Shown here: positions 8,794 to 17,597 of the stretch, one piece after another
Position numbering within the stretch: the stretch's first letter is position 1
How the letters are laid out: every line of letters begins with the position of its first letter
NCBI GenBank assembly: GCA_021323395.1
Contig: JAJONL010000003.1
Location: 1-64,000 of the forward strand
Length of the DNA: 64,000 nt
From: Nitrospira sp.
GTDB taxonomy: Bacteria; Nitrospirota; Nitrospiria; Nitrospirales; Nitrospiraceae
Direction of reading: 5' to 3'
Position numbers and translations under genes: made by a program
The notes under the pieces: generated by a model
What the model was told of the DNA's origin: nothing
The model's input: the letters and a program-made list of their open reading frames with translations, nothing else
Databases searched by the model: none

Positions 8794-8828
8794 CCAAAAG
8801 GGAAGGGTATTATTCCCCTCCCTTTTGG
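8794..8828 (-). terminator. Rho-independent terminator overlapping the end of pup
   Basis: On the minus strand, CCAAAAGGGAGGGG pairs with CCCTTCCCTTTTGG around a short AATAATA loop, with a single mismatch in the stem. The left arm is made of the last codons of pup (those for Gln-Lys-Gly-Gly-Glu), so coding and termination functions overlap. A broken T-rich tract follows. Confidence 0.7.
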
Positions 8829-9007
8829 ACATAATTCTTCACGAACTCTTCGGCATTTTTTTCTAGCACATCGTCGATTTCATCGACCAGCTTGTCGATG
8901 TCCTCCTTCATTTTCTTGCCGGACTCGACGACTTTAGGATTCGGTTTGACCTCTTCCTTGTTATGGGATTCTTTCCTGGATTCCGGTCTCCTCTCCTGTT
9001 TCTCCAT
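8810..9007 (-). CDS. pup: Prokaryotic ubiquitin-like protein Pup, C-terminal GGE form
   Basis: A 65-residue, highly charged, mostly disordered protein whose C-terminal half (LVDEIDDVLEKNAEEFVKNY then VQKGGE) closely matches the Pup family in length and in the Gly-Gly-Glu/Gln end. Pup is attached through its C-terminal Glu to lysines of target proteins by the ligase PafA, and the tagged proteins are fed to the proteasome by the ATPase Mpa/ARC. The gene already encodes Glu, so the Dop-dependent deamidation required for GGQ forms would not be needed. GGAGGTG precedes the ATG at 9007. No pafA, dop, mpa or proteasome subunit gene is adjacent, which is unusual because pup is often in such a cluster. 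The C-terminal codons double as one arm of a terminator. Confidence 0.93.
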   Translation of the reverse strand: MEKQERRPESRKESHNKEEVKPNPKVVESGKKMKEDIDKLVDEIDDVLEKNAEEFVKNYVQKGGE

Positions 9008-9119
9008 CGGAGCACCTCCAGTCAGTCAGACACCGCCATAGCCCACGCTCTCTCGTCACCTTACCCTAGGGCCGCCGAACGCGTCAAGCCGATGGTCTAG
9101 GAGCAGAATCGCCACCGGG

Positions 9120-11174
9120 CTATTTTACAATTAATGAGACGATGAGCAACGCCACGATATTGATGACCTTGATCATGGGGTTGATCGCTGGACCCGCCGT
9201 ATCCTTATAGGGATCGCCGACCGTATCGCCGGTGACCGCGGCCTTATGCGTCTCGGTTCCTTTCAAGCCCTGTTCCTCGATGTACTTCTTGGCATTGTCC
9301 CAGGCTCCCCCGCCGCTCGTCATGGAGATCGCAACGAACAAACCCGTGACAATGCTCCCCACAAGTACCCCTCCAAGCGCCTGAGGCCCAAGAACCACTC
9401 CGACCAGGATCGGAGCGACCACCGGAATCAGACCGGGAATCATCATTTTTTGAATCGCCGCTTGCGTGACGATATCCACGCAGGTTCCGTACTCCGGTTT
9501 CCCAGTCCCTTCCATGATGCCTTTGATCGTCCGGAATTGGCGTCGCACTTCTTCCACCACCAAGCCGGCCGCCTGCCCGACCGCTTTCATACAGAGCGCG
9601 CCAAAGATAAACGGCAACATTCCCCCAAGAAAGAGTCCGACCAGCACTAAGGGATTGGAGAGGTCGAAGGTGCTGGACTGAGTTCCCTTGGCCACTTCAC
9701 GCGCGAACTCTGCAAACAAGACCACCGCTGCGAGTCCTGCTGAACCAATCGCATATCCTTTCGTGACCGCCTTCGTCGTATTGCCGACCGCATCGAGCGG
9801 GTCCGTAATGTCACGCACTTCTTTCCCCAGGTGGGCCATCTCAGCGATCCCGCCGGCATTGTCCGTAATCGGGCCAAACGCATCGATGGCCACCACAATC
9901 CCCGCCATCGAGAGCATCGACACTGCCGCCACGGCCACACCGTACAAACCACCTGACTCCGCTCCACCGCAGATCCAGTAGCTACCGAGAATCGCCGCGC
10001 CGATGACGACCACCGGAGCGGACGTCGACTGCATGCCCACCGCCAGACCGGCAATGATGTTAGTCGCATGGCCCGTTTCACTGGCCTTGGCAATATCCTT
10101 CACCGGCGCATAACTCTTGGACGTGTAGTAGTCGGTGATGAACACCAGCGCGAGCGTCACCGCCAATCCCATCAATGCCGCCAGGTAATAGCTCATCCCG
10201 CTCACGCCACCGACGTTATCCATGATTTTGGTCGTGATCGGGAAAAAGGCCACGGCCGCAAGACCGCCGGCCACAAACAACCCCTTGTAGAGAGCCGGCA
10301 TAATTTCGCCGCCGGGACTGACCTTCACAAACAGAATACCGATGATCGTCGCGAAAATCGTCACTCCCCCCAGCGCAAGTGGGTAGAGAATGGGTGCACT
10401 GACACCTTTGAACATGGTGAAGGCCAGTACCATCGCCGCCACCGTCGTCACAGCATAGGTTTCGAAGAGGTCCGCTGCCATGCCGGCGCAATCGCCGACG
10501 TTGTCGCCCACGTTGTCGGCAATGACCGCTGGATTGCGTGGATCGTCTTCCGGAATGCCCGCCTCGACTTTGCCGACGAGATCCGCCCCTACGTCAGCGG
10601 CTTTCGTATAGATTCCGCCGCCCACGCGCGCAAACACCGAAATCAAACTCCCGCCGAAGCCGAGACTCAACAAGGCATGAATCGCTTTTTCCTGCCCCGC
10701 AAACTGAGAAGCCAAGGTGTAGAAGCTCGTAATGGCCAATAGGCCCAATCCGATCAATAACAAGCCCGTCACCGCGCCGCCGCGGAAGGCGACGGTCAAG
10801 GCGGCATTCATGCCGTTGTGCGCCGCCTGGGCCGTCCGTACATTCGCACGGACCGCGATGATCATCCCCACATAGCCGGCGAGGGCTGATGCTCCCGCTC
10901 CAATCAAAAATCCGATTGCCGTCAGCATCCCGAACTTATCTGAAAATGCCCCAGCCCCCCACAGCACGACGAACAGCACCGCCGCCACCACGCCCACCGT
11001 TCGATACTGTCGATTCATATAGGCGCCGGCGCCTTCTTGAATGGCCTTGGCAATTTCCTGCATCTTCGCATTACCGGCATTGAGCTTGAACACCCACATT
11101 GCGAGATAGAGGCCATAAGCAATGCCCGCCGCCGCCGCAATGAGAGCAAAGGTCACAATCGCTGAGTCACTCAC
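9120..11174 (-). CDS. hppA: Membrane-bound proton-translocating pyrophosphatase, K+-independent type
   Basis: A 684-residue polytopic membrane pyrophosphatase that couples hydrolysis of pyrophosphate to ion pumping across the cytoplasmic membrane. About 16 hydrophobic segments are visible. The family motifs are intact: [39 protein letters not shown], and near the C-terminus [20 protein letters not shown]. Around residue 465 the sequence reads [20 protein letters not shown]; lysine at this position is the mark of K+-independent H+-PPases, whereas K+-dependent ones carry alanine. The start is a GTG at 11172-11174 with AGGAGGAG upstream. In a nitrifier with low energy yield, recovering energy from pyrophosphate is a sensible role. 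Confidence 0.95.
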   Translation of the reverse strand: MSDSAIVTFALIAAAAGIAYGLYLAMWVFKLNAGNAKMQEIAKAIQEGAGAYMNRQYRTVGVVAAVLFVVLWGAGAFSDKFGMLTAIGFLIGAGASALAGYVGMIIAVRANVRTAQAAHNGMNAALTVAFRGGAVTGLLLIGLGLLAITSFYTLASQFAGQEKAIHALLSLGFGGSLISVFARVGGGIYTKAADVGADLVGKVEAGIPEDDPRNPAVIADNVGDNVGDCAGMAADLFETYAVTTVAAMVLAFTMFKGVSAPILYPLALGGVTIFATIIGILFVKVSPGGEIMPALYKGLFVAGGLAAVAFFPITTKIMDNVGGVSGMSYYLAALMGLAVTLALVFITDYYTSKSYAPVKDIAKASETGHATNIIAGLAVGMQSTSAPVVVIGAAILGSYWICGGAESGGLYGVAVAAVSMLSMAGIVVAIDAFGPITDNAGGIAEMAHLGKEVRDITDPLDAVGNTTKAVTKGYAIGSAGLAAVVLFAEFAREVAKGTQSSTFDLSNPLVLVGLFLGGMLPFIFGALCMKAVGQAAGLVVEEVRRQFRTIKGIMEGTGKPEYGTCVDIVTQAAIQKMMIPGLIPVVAPILVGVVLGPQALGGVLVGSIVTGLFVAISMTSGGGAWDNAKKYIEEQGLKGTETHKAAVTGDTVGDPYKDTAGPAINPMIKVINIVALLIVSLIVK

Positions 11175-11493
11175 AGTGTTCTCCTCCTGTGGACAGAATG
11201 GTGAAACTGAGAATCCAGCTGAACCGTCTCGAATATTTTGTCGCCATCAATTGCTAACTATCTGAAAAGTCGCGTCATTCTATAGAGGTGACGAGGACGG
11301 ATCAAGGTGAAAGTGCGTAGGAGTCACCCGGGCACCCTTCCCTTCTCGGCATGGACTCCAGAAACTGAGCTACCACCCTTGAGCACCTCGCTGGGTCCGA
11401 AGTGCTGTCCCTGGTACAGAACCTATACATCCGCAGTATCTAAGCCCGATGAACGAATGCCTTGCGGGCCAGTCAAACATGGCATGTCACAAT
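11175..11493. other. Intergenic region upstream of hppA
   Basis: About 320 bases between the divergent hppA gene and the promoter of the small gene at 11546. The part next to hppA carries its ribosome-binding site and presumably its promoter, but no good sigma-70 hexamer pair could be picked by eye. An open frame at 11307-11684 on the plus strand overlaps the real gene in another frame and has no recognisable domain. Confidence 0.4.
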
Positions 11494-11522
11494 TTGCGGA
11501 GTCGAGACGACTTTGTTATAGT
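11494..11522 (+). promoter_or_regulatory. Candidate sigma-70 promoter for the 84-residue protein gene
   Basis: TTGCGG at 11494-11499 and TATAGT at 11517-11522 with a 17-base spacer. Transcription would start about 17 bases before the ATG, just in front of the GAGGAGG ribosome-binding site. Confidence 0.45.
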
Positions 11523-11545
11523 GCGCCCGGGTTGAGGAGGACTCG

Positions 11546-11800
11546 ATGGGACTCGCGCCGGAATATATCCTGGTTGATCAGCAGAAGTTCAGCAAGGCCA
11601 AGCTGTCGCTGGACAATCACGTCTATAAGAACTGCGAAATGGACGACTGCGACATCTATTACAGCGGCGGACAATATGAGTTGATCGATACCCACATCAC
11701 AAACTCGCGGCTCATCCTCAACCACCCAGCCAAGAGCATCTACAGCGCGATTCAGATTTTCAAGATGAAATCACCCGGCTCCCGCATCGTCTCTGAGTAA
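11546..11800 (+). CDS. Small hypothetical protein (84 aa)
   Basis: An 84-residue soluble protein I do not recognise. It has alternating polar and hydrophobic residues in a pattern suggesting short beta strands (FSKAKLSLDNHVYKNCEMDD, then CDIYYSGGQYELIDTHITNS), reminiscent of one or two turns of a right-handed parallel beta-helix/pentapeptide-like fold, but this is only an impression. A strong GAGGAGG lies 6 bases before the ATG and a sigma-70-like promoter is immediately upstream, so the gene is probably real. It is a lone plus-strand gene, followed by a hairpin that separates it from the convergent cytochrome gene. Confidence 0.65.
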   Translation: MGLAPEYILVDQQKFSKAKLSLDNHVYKNCEMDDCDIYYSGGQYELIDTHITNSRLILNHPAKSIYSAIQIFKMKSPGSRIVSE

Positions 11801-11822
11801 AGCGTATCTCGTGAAGCGTCGT

Positions 11823-11869
11823 TCGTATCTCGCCTGACTGAAAGACTCTCAGTCTTCGACGAGATACGA
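11823..11869. terminator. Hairpin between convergent genes
   Basis: TCGTATCTCG at 11823-11832 pairs with CGAGATACGA at 11860-11869. Inside the loop, GACTGA pairs with TCAGTC. The symmetrical hairpin lies between the ends of two convergent genes and may act in both directions, although no long T-tract follows. A further CGTATCTCG copy lies about 20 bases upstream. Confidence 0.5.
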
Positions 11870-11889
11870 CTTATGCGAAGCGGTCGGCC

Positions 11890-13128
11890 CTACTTGGTGA
11901 CGGGAATGTTTTCGCTGAACTTCACGATTGGGATCGGTTGGAACACGGGATCCTGCGCTCCTTTAGAAGATTCCGCTTCGATGCGCTGCAGGAAAGAGGC
12001 CGGTCCGGCCACTGGGGCGTAGCTGAGGATGGCTTCGACGTCGAAGGTCTTGGTATCTTTGGGCGTGGGGAAAGTGAAGGTTTCCATTCGCTTTTCTTCA
12101 GGTTTCAAAACCGTTTCTTCGAGAACTTTGACCGCCTCAAAGTCGAACACCGTCTTCTGGCCTTTGGCATCGGCATAGGTCCGGCCGTAGACACGCTTGT
12201 CGTGAAACACGGTCTTGAGATTCTTCCCTTTGATATCCAGCTCCAGCACCACACTGGCCCAGCCTGGATGGGTGGTCGGTAGATTGTGCGGCACCAGACT
12301 TTGCACAGCCACGATCACGGTGGTCTTGTCACCGTCGACCTTCGTAGAGACTTCCAGCTTGGCGGCTTCCTGCCTGAGCTGACCGATCCGTCCTGGGAAC
12401 GTATGGTTGGCCACTTTCCGCTTGGCTTCTCCATTGGCCGATTCCCCGACCTGTTCCGGCATATGGCAGGTCTGGCATTCCTTCCCGGACTTCACGGCTT
12501 TACTCTGGTCCCAATTACCCAACAGATCGTTGCTCTTGCCGAGGTCTGCCGCAGCCGGGACGACCTGATGACAGTTCAAACAGAGATCCGACTTATGGAA
12601 GAGGCCCAACTCCATCGATTGGTGCGCGAGGTTCTGCGCAAAATCTTTGTACGGCCCATACATGGTCTTACTACCGAGGTCGTACTTCGGTTCAGGCGGT
12701 TGTTTCGCTCTGTCTACCTGCTTGATGAGATGACATTGGGCGCAAGCCACGCCGTCCAGAGAGGGCTCCCCGGACTGCGCTTGGGTCACAAACAACTGGG
12801 CCTGATCGGCAAACTCGCGCACGTGAGGAGCATGGCAACGGAAACAGAGGGCCTTATCTTTCCCCGCCGAAGAAGTCAGGTAGGCGTCGAGAGCGGCGCG
12901 GAAGGTGGGGGTGTGGATCGAGCGCGACAATGGCGAGGTTTCCCACTCTTCAAATACTCGCTCATGGCAGCGCTTACACTTGCTGGAATTGGGAAAGGCT
13001 TTCTCGATGGTGGCTTGGGCTTTCGCATCTTGCGCGAGTCCCTGCTGCACGCCATAGCTGGTGAGGATGACGGCCAGTAATATTGCGCTTAGGATGATTC
13101 CTTGCAGGAATTGTCGTCGATGCTTCAC
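11890..13128 (-). CDS. Periplasmic pentaheme c-type cytochrome (copy A)
   Basis: A 412-residue multiheme cytochrome with an N-terminal membrane/signal segment (IILSAILLAVILTSYGV) and five CxxCH heme-binding sites: CKRCH, CFRCH, CAQCH, CLNCH and CQTCH, all in the N-terminal 240 residues. The C-terminal 170 residues have no heme motif and are strand-rich (for example HNLPTTHPGWASVVLELDI), probably a beta-sandwich. The architecture resembles the cytochrome c554-type multiheme family. It is a paralogue of the adjacent gene at 13191, sharing the order of motifs and the C-terminal domain. As the last gene of the NXR-associated block it probably moves electrons in the periplasm; the partner is not known. 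Confidence 0.88.
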   Translation of the reverse strand: MKHRRQFLQGIILSAILLAVILTSYGVQQGLAQDAKAQATIEKAFPNSSKCKRCHERVFEEWETSPLSRSIHTPTFRAALDAYLTSSAGKDKALCFRCHAPHVREFADQAQLFVTQAQSGEPSLDGVACAQCHLIKQVDRAKQPPEPKYDLGSKTMYGPYKDFAQNLAHQSMELGLFHKSDLCLNCHQVVPAAADLGKSNDLLGNWDQSKAVKSGKECQTCHMPEQVGESANGEAKRKVANHTFPGRIGQLRQEAAKLEVSTKVDGDKTTVIVAVQSLVPHNLPTTHPGWASVVLELDIKGKNLKTVFHDKRVYGRTYADAKGQKTVFDFEAVKVLEETVLKPEEKRMETFTFPTPKDTKTFDVEAILSYAPVAGPASFLQRIEAESSKGAQDPVFQPIPIVKFSENIPVTK

Positions 13129-13190
13129 CGTTGGCGTTTCCTCCGCACATTGTGCGTCCTTCGGTACCGCTTTATCACCAGCACGGCACC

Positions 13191-14513
13191 TCAGAATGAC
13201 TTGGCCCTGTACGTCAGCAGACGAGGCTGAATGTATTCTTCGATCACTTTTTTTGCGACGGCACGTTCCTGATCGTTCGCCAAGGATGCAAGGTATTTGG
13301 CTTTGAGCGCCGCCTCCGGCTCGGGGATCAAGGTATAGCTCAACACCACTTCGATATGTGCCGGTTCTTCTCCCGACTTGATGCTTTGGGAAAACGGCAC
13401 GCGGCGTGTTGTGCCCCCTTTGATGAAGGGGTCGGGAATTGGCCCGCGTAGAATCTTCTCAAAGGGCAGGCCGAACCGTTTCGTCTCCTCAGCCAGCATG
13501 TTGCCCCGCGCGTCCTTGATCGCGATGGAGAGCAGGAATTGTTTCAAGACCGGATCGCCGTCCGGAAAACTATGGGGCAGACTACCGATCTTCACGAGCA
13601 CCGTGCCTTCTACTCCAGCCACAGACTTCGTGGCCTCCACCTCGATTCTCGGCATCCACTCCGCCTGCAGATTGCGGTTTTTCAACAAGGTGCCTGGGAT
13701 GACGACGCCGCGAAACCAATGCCGGCCGATTGCCCTGGTCATTGCGCCGCGTTTCGATGTCGAGCTACCGGTGGATGGTTCCATATGGCAGTCTTGGCAA
13801 ATGGTGCCTTGCAGGATTTCGCCGGGCAAATCCTTCTGCGTGACGTCCTTTACCTTGTCAAAGTGGCAGGAAGTGCAGAAGTTCGCCCCGCGGAAGAGCG
13901 ACGTCTGTGTCGCAGGATGCACCAAGTTCTCTTCCGGATCGGCATAGGGTCCGTAGAGCATTTCCCCCGGTTGCACTTTGTAAGTAGGCGGCGGTTGCGG
14001 GGTGGATTCCACCGCATTGATGAGATGACAGGAAGCACAACCGATTCCCTCCACTTGCGGCTTACCGGACAATACCTGTGCCGTGATCTTGTCGGCGTGC
14101 TGCGGAAAGACTGTCACAGCCGGGGCATGGCAAGAGAGACAACGCTGTCGTTCCTGCATCGTGGGATTCGTCTGCATCCAGAGTCCCAACACGGTTCGGA
14201 AAACCGGCGACTCGAAAGAGGCGCCGTGCAGCAAGGCGGCGTCGACACGACCGAAGGACTTCAGATCCGGCGTCTGCTCGCGTATGCCCTTCCATTCCTC
14301 ATAATGTCGATCATGGCACTGCTTACAATCCTCCGACCGAATAAAAATCTTCTCAATTTCTGCGACCCAGTCAGCCGTCCCTTGTCCATCAGTCTTCTGC
14401 GCAATCGCGCGCTCATGGAAGGTGATGTTCAACATCGCCATGAGCAACAGAAGTCCCCCAGCCACCAGCTTCTGCACCAATCGCCGCTTGTCGTCCACGC
14501 TCTGCCTACCCAC
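13191..14513 (-). CDS. Periplasmic pentaheme c-type cytochrome (copy B)
   Basis: A 440-residue protein with an N-terminal hydrophobic segment (LVAGGLLLLMAMLNITF) that serves as signal or anchor, and five heme sites: CKQCH, CLSCH, CASCH, CTSCH and CQDCH. The remaining C-terminal part is heme-free and resembles that of copy A (HSFPDGDPVLKQFLLSIAI). The pair probably arose by duplication. The GTG start at 14511-14513 overlaps the stop of the PDZ gene by one base (TAGTG), which implies translational coupling. The predicted role is periplasmic electron transfer beside nitrite oxidoreductase-type proteins; this is inferred from context, not from a defined subfamily. Confidence 0.88.
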   Translation of the reverse strand: MGRQSVDDKRRLVQKLVAGGLLLLMAMLNITFHERAIAQKTDGQGTADWVAEIEKIFIRSEDCKQCHDRHYEEWKGIREQTPDLKSFGRVDAALLHGASFESPVFRTVLGLWMQTNPTMQERQRCLSCHAPAVTVFPQHADKITAQVLSGKPQVEGIGCASCHLINAVESTPQPPPTYKVQPGEMLYGPYADPEENLVHPATQTSLFRGANFCTSCHFDKVKDVTQKDLPGEILQGTICQDCHMEPSTGSSTSKRGAMTRAIGRHWFRGVVIPGTLLKNRNLQAEWMPRIEVEATKSVAGVEGTVLVKIGSLPHSFPDGDPVLKQFLLSIAIKDARGNMLAEETKRFGLPFEKILRGPIPDPFIKGGTTRRVPFSQSIKSGEEPAHIEVVLSYTLIPEPEAALKAKYLASLANDQERAVAKKVIEEYIQPRLLTYRAKSF

Positions 14514-15001
14514 TAGTCTCGTTTACAGCCGACAAAATGAAAATTCACGCCCCACCCGACTGGATCGCCAGGATCTGCCGGCTCATAGGTTCCCACGGTG
14601 AAATTACATTCTTTAAGTGAAGCCTTCACGGCTTTCCCAAAATCGATGAGGGTGCGGACTTCCTTCTTATCGATTTCCTTGATGACCGAACGCACCTTGA
14701 TGCCGGCATAGTCTGCGCGAGAATTGCCGATGACCTCAAACACAGCCACCCCCTCAGGACGCTGTAACTTCAGCTCTTTTTGAATCTCTTCGTCAACCTC
14801 GCCGACGGCGATTCCAAATTCTTCGCCGAGCTGAATGGCTTCTTCCGCCGTCATCTCCCCATTGGAAGCCGTTCCTGTATCTGCACCGTTCGCGCTGCTC
14901 CACTCTGCCGCGATGAGCAGAACCCCACACACAGAAAAAGCCCTTCCGAGAGAAAGGGCTTTTTTCAGGATCGACCGGCTCTTCTGAGAGCTCTCCTCCA
15001 A
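14513..15001 (-). CDS. Exported PDZ-domain protein
   Basis: A 162-residue protein with an N-terminal signal-like segment (AFSVCGVLLIAAEWSSANG, about residues 21-39) and a single PDZ domain at about residues 75-140: the carboxylate-binding-type stretch GVAVFEVIGNSRADYAGIKV is followed by SVIKEIDKKEVRTLIDFG. There is no protease domain. PDZ modules bind C-terminal or unfolded peptide segments, so it may help fold or position the periplasmic cytochromes encoded immediately downstream. Its stop overlaps the GTG start of pentaheme cytochrome B. The end of the protein is cysteine-containing (FHFVGCKRD), and a second Cys lies at LKECNF. Confidence 0.78.
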   Translation of the reverse strand: MEESSQKSRSILKKALSLGRAFSVCGVLLIAAEWSSANGADTGTASNGEMTAEEAIQLGEEFGIAVGEVDEEIQKELKLQRPEGVAVFEVIGNSRADYAGIKVRSVIKEIDKKEVRTLIDFGKAVKASLKECNFTVGTYEPADPGDPVGWGVNFHFVGCKRD

Positions 15002-15074
15002 CGTAGTTGCCTCATTGACGCGACAGGCACCGACTCAGACGGGGTCGGCCGTTCTGTTATCCTAACAGGAACAC

Positions 15075-15917
15075 TTACGTTTTTGTGATGGGATCCAGCG
15101 AGAGCTGAAACCAAGGAGCGATGGCTTTCTGACCATTGCGTTCCTTGTTCTCGCCGTTCCACACGGCAAAGGATACCGCCTGGATATGCCCCGGAATCAA
15201 CTTGGCCTCGTTTTCTTGTTCTTCAATGGACAAAGGTCGACGCATCACCACTCGCCACATGCCGTCTTTCCAGGTGGCCTTCCCCTGCACACGCCCTTGC
15301 TTTTCTTTGGTAGTGAGGGTACTGAATCCCCCACCGATCAAATCTTCGACCGAAGAAGCTCGGCGCGGAATAACTTCAAAGCGCCGCGGCTCACCGCTGA
15401 CAGCCTTGTCTTTTTCCGTCGGTCTGACAGCTCGCCGATCGATATCGCTCTGCCAATCGGCTTTCCAGTGCCAAATGTTGATGTAGTGATCCAACTGGCC
15501 CATGCAGAAAAAGGCCGGCGCATCCCCAAGCGGCAAACCTAGCGCCACCCCGTCGCGGAAGGTGCCCGGCGTGAGTCGATCGTTTTTCGTATTGTCCTGC
15601 CACTCAAGCAAAAACGCGATGTCTGCGCCGTTATGCACCGCGCGAACCGCCAAGGCATGGGCCGTCGGCTCGGGCCAGACAGGGCGAGTAATGATCTGCC
15701 CGCTCAGAGGCAAGGTCATCGGAGGTATTTTCTGCCACAGCGGGTCCTCAGGCGTGACGGGAATGTCTCCCGTGACGGCCTGTGCACGGATAATCATGCC
15801 TTCCGAACTGACGATGGGAATACCGAGACCGCCGAGAGCGACGGCGAAAAGGAGGAGACCCGAGAGACCATACAGCAGCTTGGTGCGGGATGTGTGGACC
15901 GATGTCATTCGCCTCAT
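15075..15917 (-). CDS. NxrC-like heme-binding protein (ethylbenzene dehydrogenase gamma-type)
   Basis: A 280-residue exported protein; residues 12-35 form a signal peptide (LLYGLSGLLLFAVALGG). The rest matches the heme b-binding gamma subunit of ethylbenzene dehydrogenase-type DMSO-reductase family enzymes: the block DPLWQKIPPMTLPLSGQIIT, then FLLEWQDNTKNDRLTPGTF, then FFCMGQLDHYINIWHWKADW and a C-terminal RPLSIEEQ segment. The same blocks occur in the protein at 21713, so it is a paralogue of that NxrC candidate, about 40 residues shorter. It could be an alternative gamma subunit or an electron-transfer intermediate. Two starts three codons apart (15917 and 15908) are both possible. Confidence 0.82.
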   Translation of the reverse strand: MRRMTSVHTSRTKLLYGLSGLLLFAVALGGLGIPIVSSEGMIIRAQAVTGDIPVTPEDPLWQKIPPMTLPLSGQIITRPVWPEPTAHALAVRAVHNGADIAFLLEWQDNTKNDRLTPGTFRDGVALGLPLGDAPAFFCMGQLDHYINIWHWKADWQSDIDRRAVRPTEKDKAVSGEPRRFEVIPRRASSVEDLIGGGFSTLTTKEKQGRVQGKATWKDGMWRVVMRRPLSIEEQENEAKLIPGHIQAVSFAVWNGENKERNGQKAIAPWFQLSLDPITKT

Positions 15918-15994
15918 GCCCCGGCGCGATGCCCTAGCCGTGAGAACTCATGCCCACGTTCCACTATTGGGAACGATGAATCCACCGTCTGCCA

Positions 15995-17248
15995 TTACCA
16001 CAGCTTGGCGCGACGGATTTTGTTTTCCCCCCGCTCGCACATATACAGATAGCCTTGAGAGTCGAGCGTCAACCCCACCGGAGAATTCACGACCGCCTCG
16101 ACCGCCAGCAGGCCGTCCCCGTGCTTGAGTGCGCCGGCGGCATCCTTGGCGACAAACCGAGCCGCGCCGCAGCCACCCATGTTTTTATCATCATATCCGC
16201 TATCGCCGTTACCAGCCACGGTGCTGATAAGGCCGGTGTCACCATCGACCTTGCGGACTCGGTGATTGCCCGTATCGGAGATGTAGGCATGGTTCTGATG
16301 ATCGAACACAATCGCTTCAGGCGCGTGTAACATCGACTTTGCCGCCGGCTTGCCGTCTCCATCATACCCATACCGGCAGACCCCGGCGAGCGTGGAGATC
16401 AATCCCGTTTTCTGGTCGATCTTGCGCACCCGATTGCTCCCCTTATCCACGATGTACACATCGCCGACGTTGTCCACCGCAATGCCGACGATATCGTACA
16501 GCCGCGCCTCCCTTGCCGGATGACCGTCGTCCAGGTACATGGACAGACTCAGACCGTCCGAACAGACGGGCATGAGCCATCCATTGTCGTCGCTGAAATC
16601 GATGCCGATCGCGTCACCGGACAGGACGACCAGGTTTCGCGCGACCAAGGGTTGCTCACGTGCCTCGTCTTCCGCCGTCCAGCTTCCCGCAATCGTCTCG
16701 ACCCGGCCGGTTCGTGAATCGTACCGGCGAATCCGATGCGCTTGCGTATCGGCGATATACATCACATCGTCGGCATCGAATGCAATCGCCGCCGGCCAGG
16801 TCAAATTCACTTCCAGGGCAGGACCGTCGCCATTGAATCCATGTTCCCCGGTCCCCACCACCGTCGTGATGATCCCGGTCTCGCGATCGACCTTACGAAT
16901 TCGATTGCTGCCCGAATCGCAAATGTACAGATCGTTATGGGAGTCACAGGCTATGTCGAGGGGGAGATACAGGCCGGCTTCCCCGCACAGTCCCTCGTCT
17001 CCGCTGTAACAGGTCTCACCGATTCCGGCAAAGTTATGCACGGTGCCTTCCGCGAGATTGACTCGCCGCACGCGATCAGACCCGGATTCGGCAAAGTAGA
17101 GCCATCGTTCCTCGCGATCCAGTGCGACGTGGTGCGGAAGCGGAATACCTGCCTTCACGGCTCGCTTGCCGTCACCCGTGCTTCGTGCCTTCCCATTTCC
17201 GGCAAAGGTTTCGATATATCCGACGGCTAACTGGACATCTGTTTCCAT
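15995..17248 (-). CDS. NHL-repeat beta-propeller protein
   Basis: A 417-residue protein made of NHL repeats that should close into a six- to seven-bladed propeller. Repeating units of the type GIPLPHHVALDREERWLYFAE then SGSDRVRRVNLAEGTV are found about every 55-60 residues, each with IADTxxHRIRR-like ends (SGSNRIRKVDRETG, DTQAHRIRRYDSRTG, KGSNRVRKIDQKTG, DTGNHRVRKVDGDTG). No signal peptide is visible from the chosen ATG at 17248, so it is probably cytoplasmic or exported by an unrecognised route. A longer reading frame to 17512 would add a basic, low-complexity stretch that merely shadows tatA, so I reject it. The role is unknown; propellers of this type often act as binding platforms. Confidence 0.82.
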   Translation of the reverse strand: METDVQLAVGYIETFAGNGKARSTGDGKRAVKAGIPLPHHVALDREERWLYFAESGSDRVRRVNLAEGTVHNFAGIGETCYSGDEGLCGEAGLYLPLDIACDSHNDLYICDSGSNRIRKVDRETGIITTVVGTGEHGFNGDGPALEVNLTWPAAIAFDADDVMYIADTQAHRIRRYDSRTGRVETIAGSWTAEDEAREQPLVARNLVVLSGDAIGIDFSDDNGWLMPVCSDGLSLSMYLDDGHPAREARLYDIVGIAVDNVGDVYIVDKGSNRVRKIDQKTGLISTLAGVCRYGYDGDGKPAAKSMLHAPEAIVFDHQNHAYISDTGNHRVRKVDGDTGLISTVAGNGDSGYDDKNMGGCGAARFVAKDAAGALKHGDGLLAVEAVVNSPVGLTLDSQGYLYMCERGENKIRRAKLW

Positions 17249-17291
17249 AACTGAATGGGTCCGTTCTATGCTAAGCCCGTTTGTCGAAGAT

Positions 17292-17573
17292 CTATGCCCG
17301 CGCGGCGGGAGGCGTAGCGGCAATCGGCTGTTCCACCGCGGGCGCCGGCATCGATACAGGCGGCTGAGCTGAGATGGCCTGCGCCTGCACCGATTCGGCC
17401 TGTTGGGCCTGGGCTTCGGCTTCAATCGCGTCCGCTTCGTGGACGGATTTCTTGAATCCCTTAATCGCTTTACCGATCCCTTCTCCCAACTGGGGCAATT
17501 TTCCTGCGCCAAAAATAATCAACACGATAAACAGGATCAGGATCAATTCTGTAAAACCAAGGCTGCCAAACAT
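17292..17573 (-). CDS. tatA: Twin-arginine translocase pore subunit TatA/TatE
   Basis: A 93-residue protein with a single N-terminal membrane helix ([20 protein letters not shown]) and the amphipathic helix and FG/KLP motif of TatA ([20 protein letters not shown]), followed by an acidic, alanine/glutamine-rich tail. TatA assembles the pore that moves folded proteins with twin-arginine signals across the cytoplasmic membrane. GGAGA precedes the ATG. Its position within the block of nitrite oxidoreductase-type genes is sensible, because the molybdopterin subunit of a periplasmic NXR must be exported folded by this route. tatB and tatC are not in the window. Confidence 0.93.
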   Translation of the reverse strand: MFGSLGFTELILILFIVLIIFGAGKLPQLGEGIGKAIKGFKKSVHEADAIEAEAQAQQAESVQAQAISAQPPVSMPAPAVEQPIAATPPAARA

Positions 17574-17597
17574 GGTATGTCTCCTTTGCTCACATGT

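Noticed and set aside
10068-10742. 224-codon plus-strand frame within hppA
   Set aside because: Antisense shadow of the pyrophosphatase gene.
11307-11684. 125-codon plus-strand frame
   Set aside because: Overlaps the small gene at 11546 in another frame, lacks a ribosome-binding site, and shows no domain.
17249-17512. N-terminal extension of the NHL protein frame
   Set aside because: This basic low-complexity stretch is an out-of-frame reading of the tatA tail; the NHL repeats start after the ATG at 17248.
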